From the NCBI RefSeq assembly GCF_000444135.1, contig NZ_ATDK01000313.1:1-43441 (forward strand): a stretch of 43,441 nt of DNA. The letters are read 5' to 3'. Shown one piece after another: positions 35,511-43,441 of the stretch (its first letter is position 1; every line of letters begins with the position of its first letter). The notes under the pieces are model-generated. The model worked only from the letters and a program-made list of their open reading frames with translations. It had not been told where the DNA came from and ran no database searches. Source of the DNA: Pseudomonas avellanae BPIC 631 (lineage in GTDB: Bacteria; Pseudomonadota; Gammaproteobacteria; Pseudomonadales; Pseudomonadaceae). The position numbers and the translations under genes were made by a program.

Positions 35511-37481
35511 ATGCTGAAAAAACTAGCGGGTGCCTTGCGCACCCTGATGTCTGTGCCTGCCGATAACCCCAGGCTGCTTGAGGCCCAATACGTCGCGTTG
35601 TCCCGACAACTGCCGTTGATGTACTTTGTGTTGCTGGTCAACACCTGGGCGCTGGCCTTCACTCACCGGGAAACCGCGCCTGTGTGGCTGACGCTGCTGG
35701 TGCCGTTGTTGCTCACGGTCATTTGCGGCATTCGTGCCCGCAAATGGCTGCTCACGGTTAACCGTCCGCCGCCAGCCGCGGCAACCATTCTCGCGACCTT
35801 GCGCGGCACCAACAGCCTGGCCGGCGTCATAGCCGCCGGTTTTGCTGCATGGTCGCTGTCGCTTTACCCCTATGGCGGCCCCTATGCCCAGGCGCATGTG
35901 GCGTTTTTCATGGGTATTACGGTGATCGTCTGCATCTTCTGCATGATGCACCTGCGGCCCGCAGCGTTGACCACGGCGGTGGTGGTCAACACGGCGTTCG
36001 TTATTTTCTTCGCCTCGACGCACAACCTCATCTTTATCGCCACGGCGGTGAACATCGTTTTGGTGTCGATCGGCATGCTGATCATTCTCCATCACCAGTA
36101 CCGCGACTTCACAAGCCTGGTAGACGTTCAAGTGCGCACCGAGCAACTGAGCAACGAAAATCTGTTGCTGGCCAATCAGGACAGCCTGACCGGCCTGCCG
36201 AACCGTCGGCAGTTCTTTCAGACCCTGGACGCCGCCATGAGCGAGGCGCTTGCGCTGCGCAGCAAGCTGGCAGTGGGGGTGCTGGATCTGGACGGGTTCA
36301 AACCGGTCAATGACCTTTATGGCCACCGTACCGGCGACCGTCTGCTGATGCTGGTCGCCGAACGGCTGAACAGTGTGGCGAGCGACACGGTGCAGGTGTC
36401 CCGACTGGGCGGCGACGAGTTTGCGCTGGTCATCAAGGGTGACATCAGCAACGAGGCGTTGCTTGCACTGGGCAAACACCTGTGCGACCTGATGCACGAA
36501 AGTTTCGAGCTGTCCGACATGCCGATCCAGATCGGCGCTACGCTGGGCATGGCAACGTTTCCGGCCACCGCCGATAACGCGACTCAGCTGTTTGAATTCG
36601 CCGATTACGCGCTTTATCAAGGCAAGAACCATAACCCGGGAACCACCTGTCTGTTCTCTGCCAGCCACCGTGAGCAATTGCACACCGATGGCGTGACCGA
36701 GCAGGCATTGCGCCGAGCGAATCTTGAGACCGAGTTTCATGTGATGTTTCAGCCGATCATTGAAAGCTGTACATGCGAAACGGTGGCTTTCGAGGCGCTG
36801 GCGCGTTGGAACAGCCCGGAACTGGGGGCGGTGTCTCCGGCGCATTTCATTCCGATTGCCGAGCGAATCGGCATGATCAACAAACTGACGGCGCCCTTGC
36901 TGACTCACGCGCTGGAAAAGGCCTTATCGTGGCCGGCGCCCATCAGGTTGTCGTTCAACCTGTCGGCCCACGACTGCGCGACGTGGGAGAGCGTCAGCAC
37001 GATTGTCGAAATCATTGAAAACAGCGGGTTCGATGCCTCGCGGCTTGATCTGGAAATCACAGAAACGGCCGTGATGCAGGATATCGCCCAGGTACAGCAG
37101 GCCATTGCGCAGTTCCGGCAACTGGGCTGTGGCATCTCGCTGGACGACTTTGGCACCGGTTTTTCAAGCCTGAGCCAGTTGCATGCGCTGGCGCTGACCA
37201 AGCTCAAGATTGACCGCAGCTTTGTCACCGGCGTGCATGACAACCCGGCGAGTTACAAGATCGTCAAATCGCTGGTTGCCTTGAGCCTGGACATGTCACT
37301 TGGCTGTGTGATCGAAGGCGTCGAGACGCAGGATGAACTCAACGCACTGACCAGCCTCGGTTGCACGATGGTGCAAGGCTACTTCTACAGCCCGCCGATC
37401 AGTTTTGCCGAGACACTGGCCTGGCTTGAAACGCCGGATGACGAGCGTGCGTTCGGTTACACAGCCTCGTGCCGTATCTGA
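35511..37481 (+). CDS. Membrane-bound GGDEF-EAL dual-domain protein
   Basis: A 656-residue c-di-GMP protein. About six membrane segments (residues ~35-200) precede a GGDEF domain with the motif RLGGDEF, without an RxxD inhibitory site at the usual spacing. Then comes an EAL domain with FEALARW, LDLEITETAVM, ISLDDFGTGFSSLSQL, KIDRSFV, IEGVET and QGYFYSPP. Both catalytic motifs look intact, so it may make and degrade c-di-GMP, or one domain may be sensory. The membrane part resembles a MASE-type sensor, but I cannot name it. It is followed by vanR after 75 nt and is functionally unrelated. Confidence 0.88.
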   Translation: MLKKLAGALRTLMSVPADNPRLLEAQYVALSRQLPLMYFVLLVNTWALAFTHRETAPVWLTLLVPLLLTVICGIRARKWLLTVNRPPPAAATILATLRGTNSLAGVIAAGFAAWSLSLYPYGGPYAQAHVAFFMGITVIVCIFCMMHLRPAALTTAVVVNTAFVIFFASTHNLIFIATAVNIVLVSIGMLIILHHQYRDFTSLVDVQVRTEQLSNENLLLANQDSLTGLPNRRQFFQTLDAAMSEALALRSKLAVGVLDLDGFKPVNDLYGHRTGDRLLMLVAERLNSVASDTVQVSRLGGDEFALVIKGDISNEALLALGKHLCDLMHESFELSDMPIQIGATLGMATFPATADNATQLFEFADYALYQGKNHNPGTTCLFSASHREQLHTDGVTEQALRRANLETEFHVMFQPIIESCTCETVAFEALARWNSPELGAVSPAHFIPIAERIGMINKLTAPLLTHALEKALSWPAPIRLSFNLSAHDCATWESVSTIVEIIENSGFDASRLDLEITETAVMQDIAQVQQAIAQFRQLGCGISLDDFGTGFSSLSQLHALALTKLKIDRSFVTGVHDNPASYKIVKSLVALSLDMSLGCVIEGVETQDELNALTSLGCTMVQGYFYSPPISFAETLAWLETPDDERAFGYTASCRI

Positions 37482-37514
37482 CGGGGCGCGCACAGGCCAT
37501 GCACCAGCGTGTAC

Positions 37515-37544
37515 GTGGGGTAAGATGCATCATCTGACCCCCAC
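37515..37544 (+). promoter_or_regulatory. Imperfect palindrome before vanR
   Basis: GTGGGG-TAAGATG pairs with CATCTGA-CCCCCAC around CAT (a G:A-type mismatch and a bulged C). It lies 13 bp upstream of the vanR start and 33 nt after the GGDEF-EAL stop. It may be the terminator of the latter or a 5' regulatory element of vanR. It does not contain the TGGATCCA core found upstream of vanA. Confidence 0.4.
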
Positions 37545-37556
37545 GGAATCCTGTTC

Positions 37557-38267
37557 ATGAGCAAACCCGGTCAAACCATTCTCGTTGCGCTGCGCAAGAT
37601 GATCGCATCAGGCGAGCTGGCGGCTGGCGAGCGCTTGATGGAAGTGCCGACTGCCGAGTTGTTCGGTGTGTCACGCATGCCGGTGCGCATGGCGTTTCGC
37701 ACGCTGGAACAGGAAGGCCTGCTGGTGCCGTTCGGCGGGCGCGGTTTTCAGGTGCGCTCGATCAGCCCGCAGGAGATCGCCGGGGCGGTTGACGTGCGAG
37801 GTGTTCTGGAAGGGCTTGCGGCGCGGCAGATGGCCGAGCGCGGGTTGACGCAGGACGCGCGCGACGCGCTTGAGGCTTGCCTGGTGCAGGGCGATGCCTT
37901 GTTCGACAAGGGCTATGTCACCGAAGATGACCTTGAGGTCTATCACGACATGAACATGCGTCTGCATCAGGTGATCGTGGCGGGCAGCGGTAATCGGGCG
38001 ATTGCCGATGCACTGGCGCGCAACGACCACCTGCCGTTTGCGTCAGTCACGGCGCTGGCGGTGGATCGCCACAATCTGATTCGGGAATATCGGCGCTTCA
38101 ACTTCGCGCACATGCAGCACCATGCGGTGGTGGATGCGTTGATCAACGGGCAGGGTGCCCGCGCTGAGGCATTGATGCGCGAGCACGCCAATGCGACCCT
38201 GCGTTACGCTGACATTTTCGGCGCTGGCGTGCATGAGCGCATGAAAGTCATTCAGCGCCCGGACTGA
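37557..38267 (+). CDS. vanR: GntR/FadR-family regulator VanR
   Basis: A 236-residue GntR regulator: N-terminal winged helix (TILVALRKMIASGELAAGER, ELFGVSRMPVRMAFRTLEQE, GLLVPFGGRGFQV, residues ~8-68) and a C-terminal FCD ligand domain with His residues (HDMNMRLHQVI, HMQHHAVVDAL) that usually bind a metal and a small acid. Position next to vanB/vanA and the sequence identify it as VanR, the vanillate-responsive repressor. ATG 37557 has a GGA site upstream. Its stop directly abuts the convergent vanB stop. The intact operator pair upstream of vanA supports its role. Confidence 0.87.
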   Translation: MSKPGQTILVALRKMIASGELAAGERLMEVPTAELFGVSRMPVRMAFRTLEQEGLLVPFGGRGFQVRSISPQEIAGAVDVRGVLEGLAARQMAERGLTQDARDALEACLVQGDALFDKGYVTEDDLEVYHDMNMRLHQVIVAGSGNRAIADALARNDHLPFASVTALAVDRHNLIREYRRFNFAHMQHHAVVDALINGQGARAEALMREHANATLRYADIFGAGVHERMKVIQRPD

Positions 38268-39208
38268 TCAGAGATCGAGCACCAGCAAAGGGGTTTTAGA
38301 GCGCGAGCAGCAAGGTGTGAACTGATCGTTCAGCGCTTGCTCGTCTTCGGTCAGAAACAGGTCCCGATGGTCAGGCACGCCCTTCAAGACGCGGGTCAGG
38401 CACGTGCCGCATACCCCTTGCTCGCACGACAGGGGTATATCTATGCCGTGGCTTTCCAGCACCTGAGCGACAGTCTTGTTGGCCGCAACGGCTATGACCT
38501 GGCCGGTGCTGGCGATTTCTATCGAAAAGCTGCCGTCGTTGCTGGTGTCCACCGGCTCGGCGGAAAAATACTCACGATGCAGATTGTCCTCGGTCCAGCC
38601 GGCAGCCCTCGCGCTGTCGAGGATGTGTTGCATGAAACCACCCGGGCCGCACACGTACAGGTGCGTCTCGGCGTCTGGATTGGCGAGCACTCTGGAGGCG
38701 TCCAGCGCGGTATCAGGCTGCTCATCCAGGTGCGCTCTGCAAAAGGTGATTGTCTGAGACGCTTGATAAAGGCGCCGCGCTCTGCAGAACGAATGCAGTA
38801 ATGCAGCTCGAAATCCGCACCGTCCAGCGTGAGCTGCTCGGCCATGCACAGGATCGGCGTAATGCCGATGCCGCCGCCAAACAACAGTGTGCGACGGCTG
38901 TTTTCCGCCAGTGGAAACAGATTGCGCGGTTCACTGATGCGTAATTGCGCGCCGGGCTTTATCTGCTCATGCAAGGCGCGTGACCCGCCACGTGATGCGG
39001 GGTCATTGAGCACGCCGATCAGGTAGCGATGGTGCTCGTTCGGTGCGTTACACAGCGAGTATTGCCGAATCAGCCCGTCAGGCAGGTGCACGTCAATGTG
39101 TGCGCCGGCGGTGAAGGGCGGCAGTGGCTGCCCGTCGGGGCGCGCCAGTTCAAAGCTGCAGATACCCAGTGCTTCGTCGTTACGCGATAACACGGTCACG
39201 TCGATCAT
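38268..39208 (-). pseudogene. vanB: Vanillate O-demethylase reductase subunit, frameshifted
   Basis: VanB carries electrons from NADH via FMN and a plant-type 2Fe-2S centre to VanA. Here the flavin part (from MIDVTVLSRNDEALG, ATG 39208 with GAGGAAA upstream, through LRQSPFAER) is in one frame, and the remainder (HLDEQPDTALDASRVLANPD, YVCGPGGFMQHI, CEQGVCGTCL) is in another. The switch is at about 38728-38738 (a net missing 1, 4, 7 or 10 nt). The total of 941 nt is not a multiple of three. Everything else, including the C-x4-C-x2-C cluster, is intact, so the lesion looks recent. Without it VanA would lack its usual electron donor. Confidence 0.87.
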
Positions 39209-39277
39209 GATGTTTCCTCGGGCGACCTCGACAAGGGCCACTTCTGATTGTTTTCAAACGTTTCAGCGGGGCGAGGT

Positions 39278-40342
39278 TTATTTAACCGCCGCCACAGGGA
39301 TCTGGTTGGCAGTGTCAGCCTGTTCAGCGGCGATCAGGCGCTCCAGAATCTTGCGGGACTGCACGCCGCCTGCGTCGATATTGAGTTTGAGCAGGTTGCG
39401 ATGCGGGTGCTGAAGCAGGTTCAGCTGTTGGCGCTGGAGCATTTCCAGGTCTTCGCTGAAGATCTTGTGCTGGCCTTCGCGAATGGTGGCTGTCAGCTGT
39501 TCGTCAGCCGGTTTGAAATTGCGCGCCATGCCCCAGAAGTACCAGATGGAGGTGTCGGTTTCAGGGGTGATGAAGTCGACCACAATGCTTGATGCCTTGA
39601 ATTCATGAGGGGCGTGATAGCCGCCTTTGCCGGCGTGGGCCACGCCCACTTCGATCAACACATGGCTGGGCGGCGTGAAGCGGCAGATCTGCCAGCGATC
39701 CACCGGCACGTCGTCGGCCAGGTTGTTGCCGCGCAGGGCCATCTTCCAGAACGGCGGCGGCATGATGTTTTCCATGTGGCGCGCGGTAATGACTTCCTCG
39801 CCTTCGACGGTGGTAACTGGCGGCGCTTCGTCGATTTCCTTCTGGCCGATGCTCGACGCGTGCACGTAGGTTTCGTGGGTGAGGTCCATCAGGTTGTCGA
39901 TCATCAGGCGATAGTCGCACTGGATGTGAAACAGGCCGCCGCCATAGGCCCACTCGTCGCTGACCGCCCACTCCAGGTGATGGATCAGCGCCGGGTCTGC
40001 TTTTTCCCGGTCGCCCGGCCAGACCCAGATAAAACCGTAACGCTCGACCGCTGCGAAGGTCTTGTTGCAGGGGAAGCCGCGAACCCGCTGGCCCGGCATG
40101 GAGGCTGTCTTGCCATCGCCCCCCATTACCAGCCCGTGGTAGCCGCACACCAACTGGCCGTTTTCCACGTAACCCAGCGATAGCGGGGCACCACGGTGCG
40201 GGCAGAAGTCCTCTACGGCGACAATCTGTTGGTTCTGGTCGCGATAGAACACCATCTTCTCGTTACAGATCTGCCGCCCCAGCGGCTTGTCGGCGACTTC
40301 ATCCGCTGTACAAGCGACGTACCATGCGTTTTTCGGGTGCAT
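39278..40342 (-). CDS. vanA: Vanillate O-demethylase oxygenase subunit
   Basis: A 354-residue Rieske non-heme iron oxygenase. The Rieske cluster ligands are Cys47, His49, Cys66 and His69 (CPHRG ... CGYHG). The catalytic iron site is DLTHETYVH. It demethylates vanillate to protocatechuate plus formaldehyde. ATG 40342 has GGAGAACCCTC just upstream. vanB begins 69 nt after its stop, the normal vanAB order. Two VanR-type operators lie upstream, so it is expected to be induced by vanillate. VanA looks intact, but its partner VanB is broken. Confidence 0.9.
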   Translation of the reverse strand: MHPKNAWYVACTADEVADKPLGRQICNEKMVFYRDQNQQIVAVEDFCPHRGAPLSLGYVENGQLVCGYHGLVMGGDGKTASMPGQRVRGFPCNKTFAAVERYGFIWVWPGDREKADPALIHHLEWAVSDEWAYGGGLFHIQCDYRLMIDNLMDLTHETYVHASSIGQKEIDEAPPVTTVEGEEVITARHMENIMPPPFWKMALRGNNLADDVPVDRWQICRFTPPSHVLIEVGVAHAGKGGYHAPHEFKASSIVVDFITPETDTSIWYFWGMARNFKPADEQLTATIREGQHKIFSEDLEMLQRQQLNLLQHPHRNLLKLNIDAGGVQSRKILERLIAAEQADTANQIPVAAVK

Positions 40343-40374
40343 GAGGGTTCTCCACGGTTCGGTTATTGGTCTTA

Positions 40375-40382
40375 TGGATCCA
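40375..40382. promoter_or_regulatory. VanR operator, proximal to vanA
   Basis: ATGGATCCAC with the palindromic core TGGATCCA, 33 bp upstream of the vanA ATG. The known VanR operator of Caulobacter is ATTGGATCCAAT, which shares this core. A second copy lies 96 bp further upstream. Confidence 0.65.
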
Positions 40383-40470
40383 CAGGCTTATGCATGTTGC
40401 TGTCCTCGTGATTATTAATGCCACAGGAGCGCGATTTAGCCAATGATTAATTTCATTAACTAATATTTAG

Positions 40471-40478
40471 TGGATCCA
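40471..40478. promoter_or_regulatory. VanR operator, distal
   Basis: GTGGATCCAT with the same TGGATCCA core, 96 bp from the proximal site and just after the 3' end of the LysR gene. Two sites about nine helical turns apart could allow looping by a dimeric GntR repressor; looping is inference. Confidence 0.6.
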
Positions 40479-40489
40479 TAGCGAATTAT

Positions 40490-41392
40490 TCAGCGGGCTT
40501 GTTCTGCTGCCAGCGCTGCCCGTAACAGGGGCGCCAGCGCCTCGATCAGGGTCTGAACGGAACGCAGTGCGCGACAGTCAGGGCGGGTCAGCAGCCACAG
40601 GTCGGTGCTGCAGCCCTGCAACGGCTCGCTCAGATGCTCCGCGCCGACCAGACCTCTGGCGGTGAAGTCGGTCAGCGCTGCCACGCCCAGTCCGGCCGAG
40701 ACCAGTTGCGACACCGCCGACATGTTGCTGCAGCGGTAGCGCGGAATCACGGCGGGAAAAGCCTGCTTGCGCCAGATCACCGAGGGGTGATCCGGCATCG
40801 AGTCGTCCGGGCTGATCCAGGGAACCGAAGCCGGGTTATGCTCCAGCGTTTCGCGGAACTCGGGGCGACCGCAGATAACGTATTCAGCACGCCCCAGGCA
40901 CCGCCCGATCAGGTGCTCGGGCGGCGTATTGGTGAGGCGCAGCGCAATGTCGGCATCCCGACGGCTGAGGTTGGCGAAGGCGTCGGAGGTGGCCAGCTCC
41001 AGGGTAAGGGCAGGGTACTGCGGCATGAATCCGGCGAGTGCCGGCAACAGCAGGCTGTGCAGCACGGCATCGGTACACGTCAGGCGAACCGTGCCGCTGA
41101 TCACATGCTCACCTTGCTGCAGGGCAACCCGTGCTGCTGCGAGGGCCAGTTCGGCGTGTTCTGCCTGCTCGGCTATTGCCTGAGCCGTGTCGGTAGGGAT
41201 GTAGCCACGCCGGTTCTTTTCGAACAGTGCTGCGCCAAGTGAAGCTTCAAGGCGGCGGATGGAGCGAAATACGGTGGAAATATCGACCTGCAGCAGTTCG
41301 GCAGCACGCGCCAGGGTCCGGCCGCGAACCAGTGCCAGCACCAGCGCAAGGTCGGCGTGGTTGATCTCGTATTGCGTGGCTGTATATTGCAT
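40490..41392 (-). CDS. LysR-family regulator next to vanA
   Basis: A 300-residue LysR regulator with an HTH of the less common form (INHADLALVLALVRGRTLAR, AAELLQVDISTVFRSIRRLE, residues ~10-50) and a complete effector domain (GTVRLTCTDAVLHSLLLPAL). It is on the same strand as, and upstream of, vanA with 147 bp between, so it is not divergent from a target in the usual way. It is divergent from the PuuD-like gene at 41520, which may be its target. A link to vanillate cannot be shown. Confidence 0.83.
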   Translation of the reverse strand: MQYTATQYEINHADLALVLALVRGRTLARAAELLQVDISTVFRSIRRLEASLGAALFEKNRRGYIPTDTAQAIAEQAEHAELALAAARVALQQGEHVISGTVRLTCTDAVLHSLLLPALAGFMPQYPALTLELATSDAFANLSRRDADIALRLTNTPPEHLIGRCLGRAEYVICGRPEFRETLEHNPASVPWISPDDSMPDHPSVIWRKQAFPAVIPRYRCSNMSAVSQLVSAGLGVAALTDFTARGLVGAEHLSEPLQGCSTDLWLLTRPDCRALRSVQTLIEALAPLLRAALAAEQAR

Positions 41393-41519
41393 CGCTGCAC
41401 AGTTCCTTTGCTGAAATGCCCATGTCTGTTGCGTTAATGACTATCCTAAACTGGATTTATCTTTGCCGGATAGGCAGATCTGCGCTGCCCGGTTGTTTGA
41501 TTTCACACAGGATTTCTCT

Positions 41520-42284
41520 ATGTCGCGCCTCCCTTTGATCGGTGTCACCGCATGCCGCCAACAACTGGGCAAGTACTCGTCCCACACGGCGGGCGATAAA
41601 TACGTCGAAGCCGCCGGGTTTGCCGGCATTCCGGTGATCCTGCCAGCACTCGAAGTGCCCACAGAGCCTGCGCAACTGCTGGCTTCGCTCGACGGCTTGT
41701 TGTTCACAGGGTCGCCATCCAATGTTGAGCCACACCATTATCAAGGCGCTCCAAGCCTGGAAGGCACCGCTCATGATGTGTTTCGCGATCGAATGACGCT
41801 GCCGCTGCTCAGGGCTGCGATTGCTCAAGGCGTGCCGGTGTTGTGCATCTGCCGTGGTTTTCAGGAGTTGAATGTGGCATTGGGCGGCAGCCTGCATCAG
41901 CGGGTGCAGGATCTGCCGGGCTATCTGGATCACCGCGAGCCGCAAAGCGAGGTCTTGTCGGTGCAGTACGCGCCGCAGCATGCGGTAAGGGTGCAGGCTG
42001 GCGGGTTACTGGATTCGCTCGGCCTGGCATCGGGGTTCGAGGTCAACAGCCTGCACAGCCAGGGTATCGACCGGCTGGCAGCGGATCTGCGCGCCGAAGC
42101 ACTGGCGCCTGATGGCCTGGTCGAGGCGGTTTCGCTGCCCGGTGCACCAGGGTTTGTGCTGGGTGTGCAGTGGCATCCGGAATGGGCGTTCAGGGACAAT
42201 CCCGTGTCATTGAGCCTGTTCAGCGCGTTTCGCCAGGCCTGCCAGACCTATGCGCGCAGGCGCGGTGATGCGATCAGCGGCTGA
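41520..42284 (+). CDS. PuuD-like gamma-glutamyl-GABA hydrolase (class I glutamine amidotransferase fold)
   Basis: A 254-residue class I GATase-like hydrolase. The nucleophile is Cys111 in CICRGFQELNVALGGSL, and the partners are His219 and Glu221 in VQWHPEW. This matches PuuD, which frees GABA from gamma-glutamyl-GABA in the putrescine pathway. ATG 41520 is chosen because AGGA lies about 9 nt upstream and the sequence begins normally there. It is followed after 113 nt by a PuuR-like regulator, a pairing seen in Puu loci, but no PuuA/PuuB genes are in view. Confidence 0.86.
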   Translation: MSRLPLIGVTACRQQLGKYSSHTAGDKYVEAAGFAGIPVILPALEVPTEPAQLLASLDGLLFTGSPSNVEPHHYQGAPSLEGTAHDVFRDRMTLPLLRAAIAQGVPVLCICRGFQELNVALGGSLHQRVQDLPGYLDHREPQSEVLSVQYAPQHAVRVQAGGLLDSLGLASGFEVNSLHSQGIDRLAADLRAEALAPDGLVEAVSLPGAPGFVLGVQWHPEWAFRDNPVSLSLFSAFRQACQTYARRRGDAISG

Positions 42285-42397
42285 GTGTTGCCGGCAAACG
42301 TGATTTAATATCCGGCTTTGCGGCCTTGGGTAATGGACGATCCATTGCGCCGGGGCGCTGCCTCATTCACCGGATATTTTTTTCGCATAAGGCCACT

Positions 42398-42946
42398 ATG
42401 GATACGGGAGCACGACTCAAGCTGGTGCGTGAAAGCTACAAGCTGTCGCAACGCGAACTCGCCAGACGCAGTGGTGTGACCAATGCCACGATTTCCCTGA
42501 TTGAACAGAACCGTGTCAGCCCCTCGATCAGCTCGCTCAAGAAGCTGCTGGAAGGCATCCCCATGACGCTTGCAGATTTCTTCACCTTCGATCAACCGCC
42601 CGGGCAGGATCAATACGTGTTCCGAGCCGGTGACCAGCCTGATCTAGGGCGCAACGGAGTGCGACTGCTGCTGGTCGGTGCAACCCTGCCGAGCCGGCAG
42701 ATGCGTTTTCTGCGCGAGCAATACGCACCGGGTGCGGACTCCGGCGAAGAGCCTATCGTCCACAACGAAGGCGAGGAGTGCGGGCTGGTGACACGCGGCA
42801 CGGTCGAGCTGACCATCAATGGCCAGGTCAATATTCTTGGCCCCGGTGACGGCTACTACTTCCCGACCACCTTGCCGCACCGGTTTCGTAACATCGGGCA
42901 GGATGAAGCCGAGATTATCAGTTCCAATACGCCAGCGAACTTCTGA
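42398..42946 (+). CDS. XRE-family regulator with cupin domain, PuuR-like
   Basis: A 182-residue regulator: N-terminal HTH_3 (LKLVRESYKLSQRELARRSG, then NATISLIEQNRVSPSISSLK, residues ~7-52) and a C-terminal cupin with EEPIVHNEGEECGLVTRG and PGDGYYFPTTLPHRFRN. The layout and sequence are those of PuuR, the putrescine-responsive repressor. ATG 42398 has an AAGG site. It probably controls the PuuD-like gene upstream and other putrescine genes elsewhere. Confidence 0.87.
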   Translation: MDTGARLKLVRESYKLSQRELARRSGVTNATISLIEQNRVSPSISSLKKLLEGIPMTLADFFTFDQPPGQDQYVFRAGDQPDLGRNGVRLLLVGATLPSRQMRFLREQYAPGADSGEEPIVHNEGEECGLVTRGTVELTINGQVNILGPGDGYYFPTTLPHRFRNIGQDEAEIISSNTPANF

Positions 42947-42966
42947 CTGACACACCTGAACGCCAC

Positions 42967-43065
42967 TCAACTGACCAGCGCTGCCGGCGCATAGCCCTGC
43001 GGGTTCACACTGCCGCTCACGTTGCTGTCGAAATAGCGCAGCGGCTCGCGGACACTTTCGCCCAC
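42967..43065 (-). pseudogene. Fragment of an NAD-dependent epimerase (GalE-like)
   Basis: On the minus strand a short stretch reads HVGESVREPLRYFDSNVSGS, a block of UDP-glucose 4-epimerases (normally K-VGES...PLxYxxNNVxGT), followed by an unrelated tail (VNPQGYAPAALVS) and a stop at 42967. Only about 30 residues of the ~330-residue enzyme remain and both ends are cut. It touches the glycosidase-like fragment on the other strand, so this is a rearrangement scar. The family call is from this motif only. Confidence 0.45.
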
Positions 43066-43303
43066 ATGTGCCGAGGTCAGCAAGGCAGTCGCTGCGGGCG
43101 TACCCGTGCAAGGCATCTGCTGGTACCCCATCCGTGATTATCCCGGCTGGGATGACGCCCGTTATTGCCCGGCGGGCTTGCTGGGTTACGCGAATGGCCA
43201 GGGCCAGCGCGCTGCGTATCACCCTTTGCAAAAGGCACTGTGTGACCGCGCGAGTGAATTTGATACCCTCATTCGACAGAAAGGCGGAAATTTTCCCATC
43301 TGA
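43064..43303 (+). pseudogene. C-terminal fragment of a glycosidase-like protein
   Basis: About 79 codons, read without a start from AEVSKAVAAGVPVQGICWYP to the stop at 43303, with WYPIRDYPGWDD and RYCPAGLLGYANGQG. This resembles the C-terminal end of beta-glucosidase (GH1-like) proteins found in epimerase/UDP-galactopyranose-mutase-type sugar clusters. The N-terminal ~80% is missing. The 138 bases after it carry no gene I can support; a short open frame from an ATG at 43394 runs off the window and cannot be judged. Confidence 0.5.
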
Positions 43304-43441
43304 ATGATGGATTCCGGGATGCGTGAACTTTCAAATGAGGCGGTTTCAGAGGCTGAGTGCAACACCCGGCTATTGAGTTAGGGATGGACTCTCATGATGC
43401 TTGGACATCATTTCCGTCATCATTTCGATAGGGCATCTGTA

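Noticed and set aside
35523..36908. Long open frame of 461 codons on the minus strand, opposite the GGDEF-EAL gene
   Set aside because: It is a shadow of the high-GC coding frame: its translation is His/Gln/Arg-rich with no recognisable fold, while the plus strand has complete GGDEF and EAL motifs.
40490..41392. The LysR gene beside vanA as the vanillate regulator
   Set aside because: VanR (GntR type) is present with matching operators; the LysR gene is codirectional with vanA and divergent from the PuuD-like gene, so a vanillate role has no support.

Overview
The window looks like chromosome of a plant-associated fluorescent Pseudomonas, most like the P. syringae group. This rests on gene content and order (ferulate and vanillate catabolism genes, an OprD porin, many LysR regulators, glucarate genes, a polar amino-acid ABC system), on high GC, and on an unusually large share of freshly broken genes. 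The assignment is recognition from memory, not a search result.

Layout: 1-3760 holds the end of a vanillin dehydrogenase, then feruloyl-CoA synthetase and a thiolase (ferulate breakdown to vanillin/vanillate). 3892-5627 has a small unknown protein, a RidA-family protein and a LysR gene that lost its HTH. 5783-7557 is a compact, less GC-rich two-gene cassette of an ABC-type AAA ATPase and a PIN nuclease, a defence- or toxin-like module. 7563-11279 is a LysR gene divergent from a PxpA/PxpB/PxpC-like operon whose pxpC is frameshifted. 11285-14629 has a TetR gene, a 5'-truncated aldo/keto reductase, a secreted Yellow/MRJP-like protein and a small monooxygenase-like protein; 14729-15199 encodes an unknown membrane protein.

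The most interesting block is 15326-29575. A Nac-like LysR gene sits between a minus-strand run (aminotransferase, 14-TM exporter, OprD porin) and a plus-strand run: BCCP, biotin carboxylase, PxpB-like, PxpC-like, a second BCCP-like protein without the biotinyl lysine, a PxpA-like protein, an SDR and a four-gene polar amino-acid ABC transporter. A 15-bp palindromic LysR-type box (ATA-N9-TAT) lies roughly 75-120 bp upstream of four start codons, with a weaker fifth copy. At two of these the box is followed, at the same 20-bp distance, by a matching promoter. This ties the block together as one candidate regulon for uptake and biotin-dependent breakdown of an unidentified nitrogen compound. Its subunits match the biotin carboxylase, carrier and carboxyltransferase parts of urea carboxylase, split into separate genes.

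29645-33326 is a glucarate-dehydratase/MFS pair with a divergent LysR gene. 33466-37481 has a secreted unknown, a frameshifted nucleoside hydrolase and a membrane GGDEF-EAL protein. 37557-41392 is the van locus (vanR, frameshifted vanB, vanA, then a LysR gene), with two TGGATCCA VanR-type operators upstream of vanA. 41520-42946 is a PuuD-like hydrolase plus a PuuR-like regulator. The right end (42967-43303) carries back-to-back scraps of an epimerase and a glycosidase-like gene.

Several pathways are therefore interrupted. Ferulate could be taken to vanillate by the left-hand genes, but the vanillate demethylase reductase is broken. The first PxpABC set is broken in pxpC, while the second set is intact. 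No tRNA, rRNA, CRISPR or complete insertion sequence was seen.
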